From the NCBI GenBank assembly GCA_963277665.1, contig OY728147.1:1259959424-1260023423 (forward strand): a stretch of 64,000 nucleotides of DNA, read 5' to 3'. The position numbers and the translations under genes were made by a program. Below the pieces are notes generated by a model. The model was not told the DNA's origin. It did no database searches and saw only the letters and a list, made by a program, of their open reading frames with translations. Numbering within the stretch: position 1 is the stretch's first letter; each line of letters starts with the position of its first letter. Positions 24,200-38,505 of the stretch are shown here, one piece after another. The DNA is from Viscum album. Its lineage: Eukaryota > Streptophyta > Magnoliopsida > Santalales > Viscaceae.

Positions 24200-27100
24200 A
24201 GGGATAATCTAATAAATGGTGGACATTGATCAAGAATATGAAGCCTAAGTAAGAGATCAAAGCGAAGAGATGGAAGGAATTATGGAAAATGTTTTTTGAT
24301 AAATATTTTCCTCACACACTCCAAATTGTAATGGAAAGGAATTTCCTTTCCCTTAAGAAAAAAGAAAAAACATTTATTAGGGAGTATGAGAAAATCTTCA
24401 CATGAAATGCACAATACACATCCATATTTTTCATTACCCCTGAATTCAAGGTTAATCACTTCTTTAGTGGGATAGAACTCATTCTACGAAAATCCCCAGT
24501 GATATAAAACTTTTATAACTATGAGGAAATTGTATGATGTGAACTAAAAGTTGAAATATATATTTAATAATCTGAAGTGTATCATGGGGATAATAAGTGA
24601 AATGTGGAGTCTAATTCTAGAAGTGTGATGGAGAAATCTAACAGTGCTAAGAAATTTCAAAATCTCACTTGTCAAAAGTGTGATAATAAGAACCCCAAAA
24701 ATAGCCTAAGGGTGATGTATAAATGACTTAGGTGTGAGAAGGAAGTGAAACTAGAAAGAGATTTACAATGTGAGAAACCCACTAATAAGATAGAGTAAAG
24801 GACTGCTAAAATTAAACCTCGATGCATTTTTCATTATTTCAACTTCAAGGAATTAGGGAACTTTGAAAACTAATGCTTAAACCAAGGGTTTTCAGAGACA
24901 ACCAATAACCTCCAAAGAAGAAAGGCTATGCTTATTCCATCAAAACCTCTTACGAGGATCCTGACAATGAAGTGGTGACAGGAAATGTAGTTATTCTTTT
25001 AAGAATACCAAATTGATTCTGGTTTTAGGCATTCCTTCATATCATGAAAATTTAGTAGAACTATTCAAATGCTACCACAAATCATGGATGTAGAGATGTT
25101 AGTGAAAATGAAAAATGGGGAAATTATTATATCCCATGTATATAACTCCCACCCTGTCAAAATATACAGGTTGAACTTCCCAGAGAAACTTGCGATACCC
25201 CCTTTAGTGTAATTTTATGCAATAATCTGTACAAATTGGATTTCCTTACATTGAGACAACATAAAATTCCCTGAAAAGGAAATTAATATCTATATCACGA
25301 GTTACCCCTTGATTATGTACAAGTATAAGGAGAAGGATGAATCTTATTTAGTAGAAACATCTCATATATGGATATTCTTTCCCTATGAGAAAGTTTATTT
25401 GACTCAAATTATTAGGTCTAAGGAAAAGATCATCCTTGAATACATCACTATGGTGAGGGAATACACTGAAGTGTTTCCCAAAGAACTAACTGTTCTTCCT
25501 CTAAGCAGATCAGTTGAATTTTAAATCAAGATTATACCTAGGGAATTTCTATTATCCAAGAATCCATATATAATTTTTTTGTAGAACTTGATGAGATGAA
25601 TAAATAACTATAGTAGAATCTAGAAAAAGGGTTCATATGAAGAAGTGCTTTATCTTGGGGTGAACCAGTTCTCTTTGGAAAGAAGAAGGAATGGTCAATG
25701 TGCCTTTGAATTGATTATTGTGAGCTCAACAGGTTCACAATAAAAAAAAGTATCATCTGCCACATATTGACAACTTATTTGATCAACTATGTAGATCCCA
25801 ATACTTATCCAAGGTGGATCTTCAGTCGGTAAATTATCAGGTTAGGGTGAATAAGGAGGATATCCCCAAGACTGCTTTCCATACAAGGTACAAGCACCAT
25901 GATTTAATAATAATGTTGTTCAGACTGACTAATGCTCTATAAATATTGATGGAATTGATGAATAAAGTTTTTACTTATTACCTTAACTAATTCATGGTCT
26001 TATTTTTTGATGATATTCTCATATACTCCAAAAGTAAGGAGGAGTAAGAGGAGCATCTGATCATAGTGATAAAAACCTTAGGAAAGGAGAATATTTATAA
26101 AAATTATGGAAAATGTGAGTTCTATTTGAAGGAAGTCTCATTATTAGGTAATATTATCACAAGTAATAGGATATCTATAGACCCTTCAAAGATAGAATAA
26201 ATTAAATGATGAATGAGGCCAACATCTATGACCGAAATCCGTAGTTTCTATGGATAAGTTAGGCACTATCATCAATTTATGAGAAATTTATCATGATTTT
26301 AAATACCTATAACCAAAATAACTCTTAAGGGAGTTAAGTTTTTTTGGAATGATGAATGTGAAAAGTGATTCAAGGAGTTAAAAAAAGAGTCTTATGATTG
26401 AACCTATGCTTACACTACCAAAAAGTGGGAAACTTTTCATGGAATATTATATTGTTTCAAATAAGTGATTGGGATGTGTGTTAATGAAGAATAACCAAGT
26501 GATATCCTAGGAATCAAGGAAATTGAATGTTCACAAATATAACTACCCAATACAAGATCTTGAGTTGGTTGTAGTGATCTTTGCACTGTAAATATGGTAG
26601 CATTATATCTTTGGGGGAAAGTGTGAAATATATATGGATCACAAGAGTCTCAAGTATATACTCACACAAATGAGTTGAATATGTACCAATGAAGATGTTA
26701 AGAGATGATCCAAGACTTTGGCTGCTCAATCCACTACCATCCTAGGAAATAAAATAAAGTGGCTGATTGTCTAAGTTAAAAGGATCTAACAATTTTATTA
26801 TTGATGATAATTGATAGGTATCTGATCTTTATAGACTGAAGGGGATGTATATGGAAATTATAAAGGAACATCATCAATAATTTCACAAATGATTGCTCAA
26901 ACATCCCTTATGGAGAGGATAAAGAATTCTGAAAGAAATTATGTTGGAATTTAGAAGAAGGTGGAAGCTATAAGAAAAGGAAAATCCGTAGAGTTCAAAA
27001 TTAATGAAGAATGATTTTTAAGATTTGTGTCAAGAATATGTGTACCATAAAATAGATAATTAAATAAGGAGTTGTTGCATGATGCACATAGCTTGACTTT

Positions 27101-28375
27101 CTCTATCTATCTAGTATCACAAAGATGTTTCAAGATCTCTGAGAGCACTATTTGTGGGATAATATAAATAAGAATATCATAAAATATGTATCAAGGTGTC
27201 TTATATATTAGAAAGTGAATGATTAAATGAAAACATCCTAGAGGATGATTCAACCATAAGCCATACCTACATGTAAATGGAAAAAAATAAACATGGAATT
27301 TTTCATTGGTCTCTTAAAGACATCAATAAGAAATAATTCTATATAGGTTGTGGTGGATTGTCATACAAAGACAGATCACTTAATTTCAATTCAATAGGAC
27401 TTATCACATGCTCAAATTTCAGGTATATACATTGGATAAGTGGAAACGCTACATGGAATACCACTATCCATTGTTTCTGATTGAGATCCAAGATTTACCT
27501 CTAAGTTTTAGAAGAGTCTCTAACATGCTCAAAATACTGAGTTGAACTTCATCACAACTTATCACCCTCAAACTAATGACTAATCTATGTAGACTATCCA
27601 GGAACTTGAGGAAATGTTGATATTATTATAAATTGAATTCAAAGGAGGATGGGATCAACATCATCCTTTGGTCGAGTTCTCATACAATAATAGTTTCCAT
27701 TAAATCATAAAAATGGATCCCTATAAAGCCCTTTATGGGATGAGATGTAGAAGACCTTCATGCTAGGATGATGTTTGGGAATGCAAACTGCTAGGTCCTA
27801 AAATGGACAAGGAAATGGAGGAAAAGTTCAAGACCATTCAGTAGCACATCAGGTCTACATAGAGTTAAAAAAAGAGCTATACTGACAATCATCGACGAGA
27901 CCTAGAGTTTGAGGTTGGAGAAAAGGTATTCCTCTAAAAATTTATACGGAATAAAGTCATTAGATTTTTAAAGAAGGTAAATCTTACTCCAAGATACATC
28001 AGTCCCTTTGATATCCTTGATCTCATCAGAGTGGTGGCCTATCTACTATCACAACCACCTAACCTATCTCAATTACATGATGCATTCCATGTATCCCTCT
28101 TATGGAAGTACATAACATATGCATCACATGTACTCAATCTAGAGGTGGTACCATTGGAGAATGATCTCTCATATGAGGAGAATCTGGTGAAGATCTTAGA
28201 TCATAGAAACAAATTTCTAAAAAATAAGAAAATTAACCTTGTCAAAGTGCTATGAAAAAACCACAAATTTTAATAAGTGATGTGGGAAATAAAGGAGGTG
28301 ATGAAATAATGTTACCCACAATTTTTAGTGTGTGAAAAGAGAATTTTAAGGAGGAAATTTTTGAAGGGGGGTGAT
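24200..28375 (+). pseudogene. Decayed gag-pol of the older gypsy element
   Basis: The capsid region at about 24,280-24,400 reads FFDKYFPHTLQIVMERNFL. Protease at about 25,013 keeps DSGFRHSFIS. The protease-RT linker is open at 25,309-25,524 (MVREYTEVFPKEL). RT follows with YHLPHIDNLFDQL, SKVDLQ and a catalytic FFDD in place of FIDD/YVDD (about 26,003-26,020). Integrase has HGIPLSIVSD and DPRFTSKF at 27,450-27,510, but the position of the catalytic Glu appears to read Met. YNNSFH and ALYGMRCRRP follow. The C-terminus at 28,031-28,255 is open for 74 codons (HDAFHVSLLWKY, NLVKILDHRN, INLVKVL). A purine tract (GAAGGGGGGTGA) ends at 28,374. In-frame stops are frequent elsewhere. It encodes no working protein. 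Confidence 0.8.
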
Positions 28376-30864
28376 TGTAATGACCCGAGCTATTATAAAT
28401 AAAATCCCCTTTGTGGATTAATTAAATGTATTATTATGTGTTATGATTATAGAAAAAACATGAATTTATTTGGTTTTATTATATCCTATTGGATCTAAAA
28501 TACCATTAAGAATCATAATTGTTGATAATATAGTCTTTTAATAGTGATCACATGATTAGTATATATATTGTGTTTTGAAAAATTCAATTGGAACAAAGGA
28601 AGTGATAGCATCAACTAGTAGGGTCATACCCTATGAAGCCCATTTATTAGATCTTATGAGGAAGATAAAATAGTTGGGATTTGAATTTACCCAATACAAA
28701 GCTAAGATATAATAACTTAAGCATGATTGAAATCATTTATGGGATAAGTTCAAGCTCATTAAGATCCCAACCCAAACCATGTCCACCGAACCACCCCATA
28801 AAAGTATCTCCATCACACACCTTATCCTTATGGTGTTTTATTATGTAATAAAGTGATATATATCAGGACCATAACAATAAGAATATGTATATTATATTTT
28901 CAATATAATAATGGTTATATTTTGATCTTATTATTTTATTTTTTGAATGGTTTTTATTTATATACAATAAAACAAAAATTGTATTTTTGGATAATATAAA
29001 AATTCAATTAATTAATTTATTTTGATTAATTAATGAATTTTTAAAATAAATAATCTTTTAATAAAATATTATTATGAAATAATTTCTATTAAATAAAAAG
29101 TATCATATAATTTTTATGAAGTCAAATATAATTTTTATAAGGGTTTGAAAATTCTTATTGTCAAAAAAATCTAGTATTTCTCAATAAATATTGATTATTA
29201 TTTTAAAAGTGATAATTTACATATTTAGAAAATTATTTTTATAAAATAAATATTTTTTTAGAATCATAATCTTGAAATTATCCTATGGTGATTTTTTTTT
29301 ATATTTTTCCATGATAGTCAACTTTTTGTGTAAAAATTAAATACCGTATAAATATACAGTGTGTATTATCACATCATAATGACCCAAAATGATGTAATAA
29401 ATACTATAAAGGGTATATAAGACAAAATATATGTTTTCCATTTAAAATAATTTAATATTAAGTTTATTTTATTTATTTTATAAATCCTTTATGAATCATC
29501 CAAAACCTATAATATATTTTAATGTTTTAAATTCATTTCTTTAAGGACACGACTCACATAAACATTACGAAGGGAACTATTTTAATAATTTGGGCCATTT
29601 TAATTATAAAATAATTAAAACCACCACTATTTTTTAGAAACCATCGGAAAAAACATTGTAAGGTTTGTAGTTTTTGTTATTTTATTATATAGCTTCCAAA
29701 ACCTATGTTTGATAAATAATAAAGAATTCCCCTCTCATTTCCTATATAAACCCAAATAATATCCCATTTATCTTCAAAAAAAAACCTTTTAGAACGTCAT
29801 TACTCTATAATATCTCCTACAAAGTCCTCTCAATGTGCCCCCAAGCACTCAAGAAGCTCCTCCGAAGCATTTGGAATCACCCTACCAAGGTAAGGGATCC
29901 ATTCATTTACCTTTTTTTTAAGTATCTTCGTTAACTTATGAATTTTATCTTCATTTACTAATGTTAAGATATGTTCTTCTATATTTACCTTAATTCCATT
30001 AAGATGTATAAATTATTAGATACCCCTCTCACTCTCATAAATCCCTCCCATTAATATTTATACACACTCGTTATGCTGCTAAAATTTCACCATGGTTTCC
30101 CATGCCTAACAATTGTGTAGTAAATACAAATACCCATTTAATATCAACGTTTTTCACATTTATAGACTTATAATTATTGTATTAGGGAAATACATGAATT
30201 TATTCCACGCTCCTTGATCATGTAATAAAATTTTATGATGAATGATTCCCTGTTTTATGATCTATATGACACACTTATGCATGTGAACGAAATGAAAGTG
30301 ACAGGTGTACCTAAAATTATATAGCACTCTAATACATTGGGTGTTATTTTAGTCACATGAGACCTCATAAAAGGGATAAGGGAGTGAAAATAATCCATCA
30401 TAGGACTTTTTACATCATGATGTGTTGGAATTTATCCTTGACCTATATTTATGATACCATGTTTTAAGTTGTTGGCACATTTCTATGTTGCCATTATGTT
30501 ATAATGTTATATCATCCCCATTGTTCATGTTTATGATTCTCACACATTTTATTCCCTATTGATATTCCTATTATCTAACATGTATTAATTTATTCATATT
30601 ATTCCATGTTTATTCCCTTAATGGGTTTTATAGCTCACCCCTTTTTTATGTATGCCCTAGGTTATCCCATGCAATTTTAAGTACGAAGGAATAATATAAT
30701 CATTGTAATAAATTTTCAATAAAGTTAATGTATTCCATATTTTAAGTTGTTATGTATTGTAACTGCTTCTCAAATACACTAAAATTCTCAATCTTATAAT
30801 TTTTATTATTTTTAATTTTATATAAAAAATCATGAATTAATGTGTAATAAAGATGGTTTCCATA
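28376..30864 (+). repeat. Right LTR of the older gypsy element (3' end approximate)
   Basis: It begins TGTAATGACCCGAG directly after the purine tract. A TATA box (TATATAAA) lies at 29,743-29,750, followed by a leader and an AATAAA-like signal near 30,715 (TTCAATAAAGTT). The length of about 2.5 kb is similar to that of the younger element's LTR. Confidence 0.65.
29743..29750 (+). promoter_or_regulatory. LTR TATA box of the older gypsy element
   Basis: TATATAAA sits in a C-containing context (TTTCCTATATAAACCC) about 1.37 kb into the right LTR, a position comparable to the TATA box of the younger element. Confidence 0.45.
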
Positions 30865-33800
30865 CTATCACTACCACCGATTCGTCAGGTAGATTGGTCA
30901 ATGTGTCTTCTCTTAGTTGAATTTCTCAATTACTAGTAGTTAGTAATATTGGTGATCCTAGGGGGTTTATTGAAGGTTATAATTTATCAGTTTTTGAGAG
31001 ATAAACTAATAGAGATATAGGATATAAATCCTATTGAATATAGAGAGACAAAAAATGATATTAGGCATTCATCCCCATGATATCACTTTCATATTTTTCA
31101 ATCTTTATGAGCCTTGTGGACACTCTAATAATAATTTTTTTGAAGAAGGTTATAGTAACCACAATACATAATTGATAATTTTTATCGAAATACTTAAAAT
31201 ATAAACTTCATGATCCCTAAAATTTTTCAATGAATCCATTTTTGATACTTACACCACTACAAACATAGACTCCAAATGAGTCCCTAGCCCTTCAAATATC
31301 AAGTCCTCCTTCTTGATGACTTAGAAATCAGCATAGAAACTGAAACTTAATTAGTGGTAATAGATTTTTATTTGGACATTTAGATTTAAATACTTGTATT
31401 TGAGGCCTCTACCTCAGTATTATATAGTATTGTGGTACCCTGGTGATCTTGGAATTCTTAAACTTAATTACTTGATACATAACATAGTGAAATCAAAAAC
31501 ATAATGTTTCACCATATCCAATATAAATATAATAAAATAATTAATCTGAATCAGAAAACTGGTTTATCAAAGTAGGGTTCATTACCTAATGGGACCCATC
31601 CCTCAGATTCCTCATCTTGGAATTCCCTATAAGGAGGCTTCTCTAATAAGCAAGATTCCATGATTAAAGAAATGTGATATCAGAAACTATTAGAAAAAAT
31701 CTAGAATGAGGTCGAAAATCCAACCTATCTTACTAGCACAAGTATGTGAGGCTACTGTAGTAGTGTATCATTAATGAATTATTGTATATGTTGGAATTTA
31801 AGTTTTCATTTATTGGTTATATGATCCAAAAATTGAGAATTTATAGAGAAAGGTTTTCCCGTTTACTTCAGGCATTATTTTATATCCCCATGAGAGTTCC
31901 TTTACCATCAGGGTGGACAAACCTTCAACACTCCCTATTGGAGTGCCTACTTCAGCATATTTTAGAGTCTTTATTAATTCCCATAACACTTTAATCCTTA
32001 ATGATAAGAACCGAGTTGAACATGTTAGAGGAAATTTGAAAATTGAAACCAATACTCTTAGATGATCTTCATCATATGCCTTTGGGTTTATAGAAATAAA
32101 TCCTCCTATTCATTGATCTAATTACAGATCTCCACTTTAATATTATTTTTTTCAATATTTTTAACATAGGTATTATGAGGGGGACTCTATCATCAATGTT
32201 ATAAAGAAATATCTTTAGATACTTTATATTTTTTCCAACCTATTCCCAATGATTTTCAAGGCTAATTACAACATGAGATATAAATTTTCCCATTTTTAGG
32301 ATTCATACATAGACTTGGAGTGTAGTCCATAGATCTTAATCCTTTTAATTAGCTAAACAACTACTCTAGAAATGGTAGGTCCCAACATATACGAAATATA
32401 GGTAGAAAATTTTAGGTTGAGAGGAGGTTTCATTTACCTTTATCCTTAACTATTTTCATGGATGGTAACCTTCAGTCAAAACATCATCTCACTTCTTCAG
32501 ACATGATCACCACACCTTTTGTTCACTCCATGATAGATCATCAATTATATGTTGTTGTAAATCCTATGGTAATATTTAGTCAATTTTTTTGTTGAATTAG
32601 TTATAGTTTCTTTTTTGTAAGTCTTACTGATGCCCTATTTCCCTTTTCCATAGCAATATACTCTCTCACCATAGAAGAACTATAATCTATCATGTCATTA
32701 GTATATAAATACATAATAGCATGTGCATAACCCGATCCTAACCTAATAAAGGAATTTTCAGTGGTAAGAATGATTTTAGAATGTTTGGTCTCTTGGACTA
32801 TCATTACTTACAATATTCTTCACACCATAGGGTGTTTATTTTCTCCTACATGTGTAGGTAGTGCTATAACTTATCATTGTAAGCATTATAACTATCATGT
32901 AGACCTATATGGTGTATAAGTTTTATAAATTATGTTGTAATACACTCTTGATGATCAGAAATAATCCTTTAAATCTTGTATGTGTGATGTTTTCTCATAC
33001 CCAATATGACCATCATTTATAAATTTACCTATCAGGATTTTCCTGTAAGGAAAGAATTTTATTTATAAATTCATCATTAGTGATTTTACTACTTTACCAT
33101 CTCTTAATGAGAGGGGAAAATTGACTAACAGTTCCTAGATAAATGTCATAAACTTTCACCTTTATATCTCAACATGACTATGATGTTTATATGTCCTAAA
33201 GTGTATGGTGACCTAGCCCCAAATTACCTGGAATAGACTTGAAATATATAATGGAGGCTCTTTATTGTATATAATTAGTTGGAATTGGTGAATCTTGATG
33301 AAACATGACACTATCAATCCAAAAATGCTTCCCTCTATAAATATTAATACTATAAAAAATAAACCTTTTCTCATCCCCATGCGTGAGTTTAAAATTGGTA
33401 GCATGTATCCAGTGAGCCACATTGAAAGGAAACCAGTGTTAAAAGTCTGAGTCTCTATATTTGGATTAACCATTTTTCCATTTTCGGCCAATAAGTTCCT
33501 AGAGTTCCCTTATTTTTCATTATGGGGTATACTATATGACAATATGAGGTTGGAAATTCACCATGTTGAATGATGAATATTTTTATCCATTTATCAAAAC
33601 TAATTTCTATTCATAGACAAGGATCCTTCTCCAATGCCTTGTAAATTTCCTTTCAAAATGTATAATAAAACAGAGCTATCCACTTATCTTCTCCCCAAAC
33701 AGACTTTGGGAGAAGAAACTCATCATATATAGCCCCAATATTTAGCTCCCCAGAGACCTTATATTTGTACCATATCCTTATTATCACTTATCCATGTGAT

Positions 33801-36800
33801 AAACGAAAGGTGTTTTCCTGAGTACTCTAGCATATCAATATTTTAGAAATGATGTGAATTTTTTTCATACGTACGTCTACAATATCCAAACATCCTCATA
33901 TATTACTGATATTTTCAAATAAACTTCAAATTAGATATGTATTGATGTGATTAATTTTCAATTAATTTTTTAACATATTTTCTTGTAAATTTTGTGATTC
34001 TCATGATGAAATAATTTTAATTGGTATTATTTTGTATATTTTTCTTTTTTAGAATGATAATTATAATATTTGTAAAAAATTTCAAGTTTTTAGCATAAAA
34101 ATGTCCAATGGTTCTTTTAGTTTTTTTTTTATATTTTGACAACCAATATTCAATTATACTTTGGAAATATTGATTAAAAAAATATTTTTAATTAATTTTT
34201 TCTGGTTCGTAGCTTTGGAATTTAAATTTTTAGTGTTCTGTATCTGGGGGATAAATATTTTCTGGATGAAATCATATTTTAATTCATAGAGTTTAAATAT
34301 AAAATATTTTATAATTTTTTTTAGTTTTTATCTTGAATTTATTTTTTATCAATCCATTAATTTGTAGTGATTTTTTACTTATTGATAGGAAATTTATGAA
34401 GGAATTATGCTGATGTATAAGATATTCTCATAAAATTATTTTCTTAGTCACCCACATAAGAAGATTTTTTTATGCAACAACCATGAGTTAAAATTTAAAG
34501 TTTTCTATAAGATAATTTCACAATTTCCATGTAAAATAATTTCATTCCTCCTTTATAAGAGAATTAGAATAAACATAATATAATTTCATTCATTTTGTTC
34601 CATGTATGGAGGATCGTCCTATAGCATAGGAGAATTACCATAAAATATTTATCCTACACATCCCATAAAAATAAAGTGAAATTACCACATCTATTTTCTC
34701 TATTGACCATGCCTATAACTTTAAACATGCTAGGATGAGACACCCAGATGATAACCCAAGTCATAGATCTCTATACCATAATGAAGATGATTTTTTTGAA
34801 GTGTAAACCATGATCATAGTTATGTAGAATTACAACGAAGAGTGAATCAATTCTATGACACAGATCTCATAGGTATCCAAGAATTCAATATGTGAGTTGA
34901 ATAAAAAATTATATTTAAAGGGTTTCACCAGGCCTAGTTCATCGATTGGTTGAATTTGAATGAAGAAGAGGTTCTCAGTGATATCAATTTATATGGAGTG
35001 GAATAATGTTCCATGATGGTGAGCCATGATTTTCCAGTGGAAGAAATAATTTGTCGATTGAGGATTTTAGATTCCCAATATTGAAGAAAATACTAAAATA
35101 TGAGACAAAAAAAGATGATAAATGGATTAGTAAACCAATTGAAATTATAATAGTGATTCATCATTTAATTTGATTTAAGCATCAAAATACACCTGATCTT
35201 GAAGAAGGTGATGAGTCTAATTTCAACTGAATGATCCCACCTGATATTGAATGAGGAAAACACTGGTGAGACTAAGGAAGAAAGATTACTAAATGAAATT
35301 AAAGTATGATACAAGTTTAGGGATAAAAAATTGAGAAGACCAAGATCAATGAAAGAAGACATTGTCAAAGATAATATGATAGTGGGAGAAGAAATTTCTT
35401 GTTCAATGGTTTTTATTTTGTTTGTAGGTTTTATTTTTTGGGAAATCCAGCTAGTAAGGGGGATTTAGAATCAAGTTTTACTAGAGTGAAAATTATTTGA
35501 TTGATAAAATGTCTCAAAGGAGTCTCTATAGATCTTGTGGTGGGAGAATTTAGATAAATTACGATTATGATTTAATCCTATAACCTAATGTAGGAAGAAG
35601 GTAAAATGATGATCATGGAAGTACAAACCAAGGGAGGGATTGAGCATTGTTTGAGGAAGATCTATCAATAGTTACCGAGTCTGAGCCTAATTAAATTTTG
35701 AAGGATTTGAAGATAATATGATTAAAATATATAGTTGGTGTTGACATTTGAACTATTAAAGTCACGTGTTAGAGTATAGGTAGTGAAATCATTAAGGTTT
35801 CCTAGAGAAGATACTTGAATTTAAAGACTATGTATGGGAGAATATTTAGCTAGAATGGTTCTACCCATATCACATAGAGGTGACATTGGAAAGTGACCAA
35901 TGAAACATGGTTGGTGGTTAAGAAAACACTTAGCTAAGTTGGTGGATATTTGATGTGATATTAAGAAATAAAAACAAATAAATTAAGAAACAAGTTTTTT
36001 GGAAGGTCTGAAGAGATTTTTTGGAGACGAGAGCCATGAGACACATAAAAAAAGGATTTATAGTGAGGAGTAGTCATAGATCTTGAATTTTCTAGTTTTC
36101 AAGAAATATCAATGGGGAGAATTTTATTTTAATTATTTTTTCTTTCTTTAGTTTATATTAAAATTTATTATTAAATTTATATATTTTCCTTGAAATTAAA
36201 ATGATTATTTTCTAGAATATTTTTGATAGAAAAAGTTGATTGTGTTGTATCATCTCTTTTTATTTTTCTTTTGAATATTTTAAATTTAGATCTATTTATT
36301 TCCATTCAAAATTTTAATGAAATAAATGAGAATGAATTATACTTTGTTTTGATAGAAAAGTGGCACATAAAAATTGATTAAGTGATTAATTTTTGTGTTA
36401 TATCACACTTATCTTTCCAATCATTGGATTCAATATTTAAGGGAATAATCGATTCATCCCACAACAACTATATCTTGAGAGAATTAGTAAAAAATATATA
36501 TTTTAAATGTGTAATGGTCTAATAAAATATTTTAAAGAATTAATGAATAATTTTTCTTATCCATCCAATCAAGTTTTTCCCCAAAATTTAATTATGTTTG
36601 TTTTCTTCTCATTTTTTGTATCCCTCAGCCTATACTGTTAATCCTGACCGTCGTTACTATTTATCTATTTTGTTCTTGTATCAGAGTAGCCACTATATAA
36701 TATTTTTATTTTTTCAAATAGTATTCTACATAAACAATTTTCATTCTCTATGGGTTCAACAACCTAGTCATAGCTATAAAAATAGTTATAAAGAATTAAA

Positions 36801-37300
36801 AAATCTTGACCTTTTTAATGATGAAGCATCAAATTTTATAGCACTATTAATTATTATGATTTATTGTTTTTCTCTCCAATACATTTTATTATTTATATTT
36901 AATCTCTATTTATTTGTAAGTGTTGGTTCACCTGGAGGTAAAAAGAAGTCTGGATTTTCTAGTTGAATGAAAATTTAATCTTTTTTAATTCTTTAAATTT
37001 TTTTCCATTTCAATCATCTTTTTGTAATAAAGGAAACCAAATTTCCCTAAAATAATTCAATTTAAGAGGTCAATCACAATTTTAACATGAGGGAGTCCAT
37101 GGGGAAAAATATTTTTGAAAACTAATTCTTTATGGCCTCTCATTTTCTTCACTCCTAATATTTATTATTTTCCATTTAAATTATATTTTTTTCATATGGA
37201 AGGGAAATTTCTTAAGTGTGTAGGAATTTGATGTGACTAATTTTAAATAGATTTTTGTCACATATTTTATTTTATTTTTAAGGTTTCTTGTAAGAAACTT
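30865..37300. other. AT-rich decayed DNA, no supported gene
   Basis: No intact gene is visible. Two weak protein-like patches exist. On the minus strand at about 33,400-33,790 one frame reads IGAIYDEFLLPKSVWGEDKW then ALFYYTF and KWIKIFIIQHGE, with a few stops. On the + strand at about 34,830-34,960 pieces such as ELQRRVNQFYDTDLIGIQEF and FIDWLNLNEEEV look like a gypsy gag N-terminus. I cannot name either with confidence. The 122-codon ORF at 36,598-36,966 is AT-driven, rich in Phe, Ile and Tyr, and I do not consider it a gene. Confidence 0.4.
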
Positions 37301-38346
37301 GTTGTTCTTTTGAGGTATGAATCTTTTCTATTTTGGTTTATACTTAAGGAAAAGTAGTAAAAGGGGTCAAATGCTGACTCCAGGCCTTGCACGACATGGC
37401 TTGGTGGTCACATGTATTGTATTCCAAGTACATTCCAGGAATTCATGACAACATGACTCATTTATGATGTGGAAGATGAATTCATTAGAAAAGAGGATTT
37501 GGAATATACATGCCATGTATTTTCATGTACATAGAATCCACCTTATTTTTTTTGGCTAAAATAGGTAGTAGCCTTGTTTTATTCAAACAGATAAAACCCC
37601 TCACCTGGGTATCATGAGCAGTAGTTCTAGAGCTTGTTTTGGCTCATGATTTTCCATCCGAACTCCATTTCAATTACTGTAGGATGAATTGGAACCTAAT
37701 TGATAAGATATTGATCCGTATTGAGCCATTATTCATGTTTTCATCTCTCGACCATGTTATCAAAGGTTGATCATTTTTACTCTCTTTATATATCTACTTC
37801 ATTCTAGCTCGAATTAGAGGCCGATGCTGGATGAGGATGGTCGTATGACTATGTGGTAGGTTGTATCATTCCTTTCTCTGGTAATAAAATATATTATATG
37901 TGCCGAGGTGTTGCACGACCATTTTTGGTTATCACCTAAATTGAATATTGACCTATGTTGTTACCTAATGTTGATTACACAATTGATTAAATAATTATAA
38001 GGAATGTTAGATATTGTTAACCATGATTGAGGGCCACCCCGTGGGTAAATTTTCTCTTTGATGAGAAATTTTTATATGTTTGGTTTAGGATGACTATGGG
38101 AATGCCTTTTATTCCCATTTATGGGTTGTTTAAAATGTAATGGGTTAATTGAATGATTTTCCCATGTGAGATAATAAATGGTTCTACCTTGTGATAGTTT
38201 AATTTACATGTTAGGCTTGTGATATGAGTTGCCCATGTGAGTTTATAATTGTTAATACTAGTAATTATTGGAATACTGGAATGGTTTGTGACATGTTTGA
38301 TGCCCACATGACCATGTAATAGTGTAAGTTACATGTGTTATTTTAA

Positions 38347-38505
38347 TGCTAAAATTCTTATATACCAGGTTTTGACCCTGACACTTGCTAAAATGATTAT
38401 ATATCGTGTTTTGACCCCAACACATGATTAAATTCTTATATACTGGTTTTGGACCCTGATTGACTGCTAAAATGATTATATAGCGGCTTTTGATCCAGTT
38501 TGGTG
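38347..38505. repeat. Short tandem repeat, about four copies of 39-41 bp
   Basis: The core GGTTTTGACCC (variants TGTTTTGACCCC, GGTTTTGGACCC, GCTTTTGATCC) recurs at about 38,367, 38,407, 38,446 and 38,486, each preceded by GCTAAAAT or GATTAAAT and TTATATA. It lies inside the LTR-like region. Confidence 0.7.

Larger units (their letters stand above)
23075..30864 (+). mobile_element. Older decayed Ty3/gypsy chromovirus-like retrotransposon with fused left LTR and gag
   Basis: The left end (23,075, TGTACCGAACC) and the sequence at 28,376 (TGTAATGACCCGAGC) begin long similar repeats. Between them lies a complete domain order, gag to integrase, with chromodomain-type C-terminus. The left LTR stops matching at about 24,190 and gag-like sequence starts at once, so the 3' part of the LTR, the primer site and the start of gag are deleted. 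The right boundary is a guess from a possible target duplication CTATA (23,070-23,074) and CTATC (30,865-30,869). Divergence is much greater than in the element at 3,893-14,109. Confidence 0.75.

Noticed and set aside
36598..36966. 122-codon ORF with hydrophobic stretches
   Set aside because: Local AT-richness gives Phe/Ile/Tyr/Leu codons; no motif, no homologous patch and neighbours are decayed non-coding DNA.
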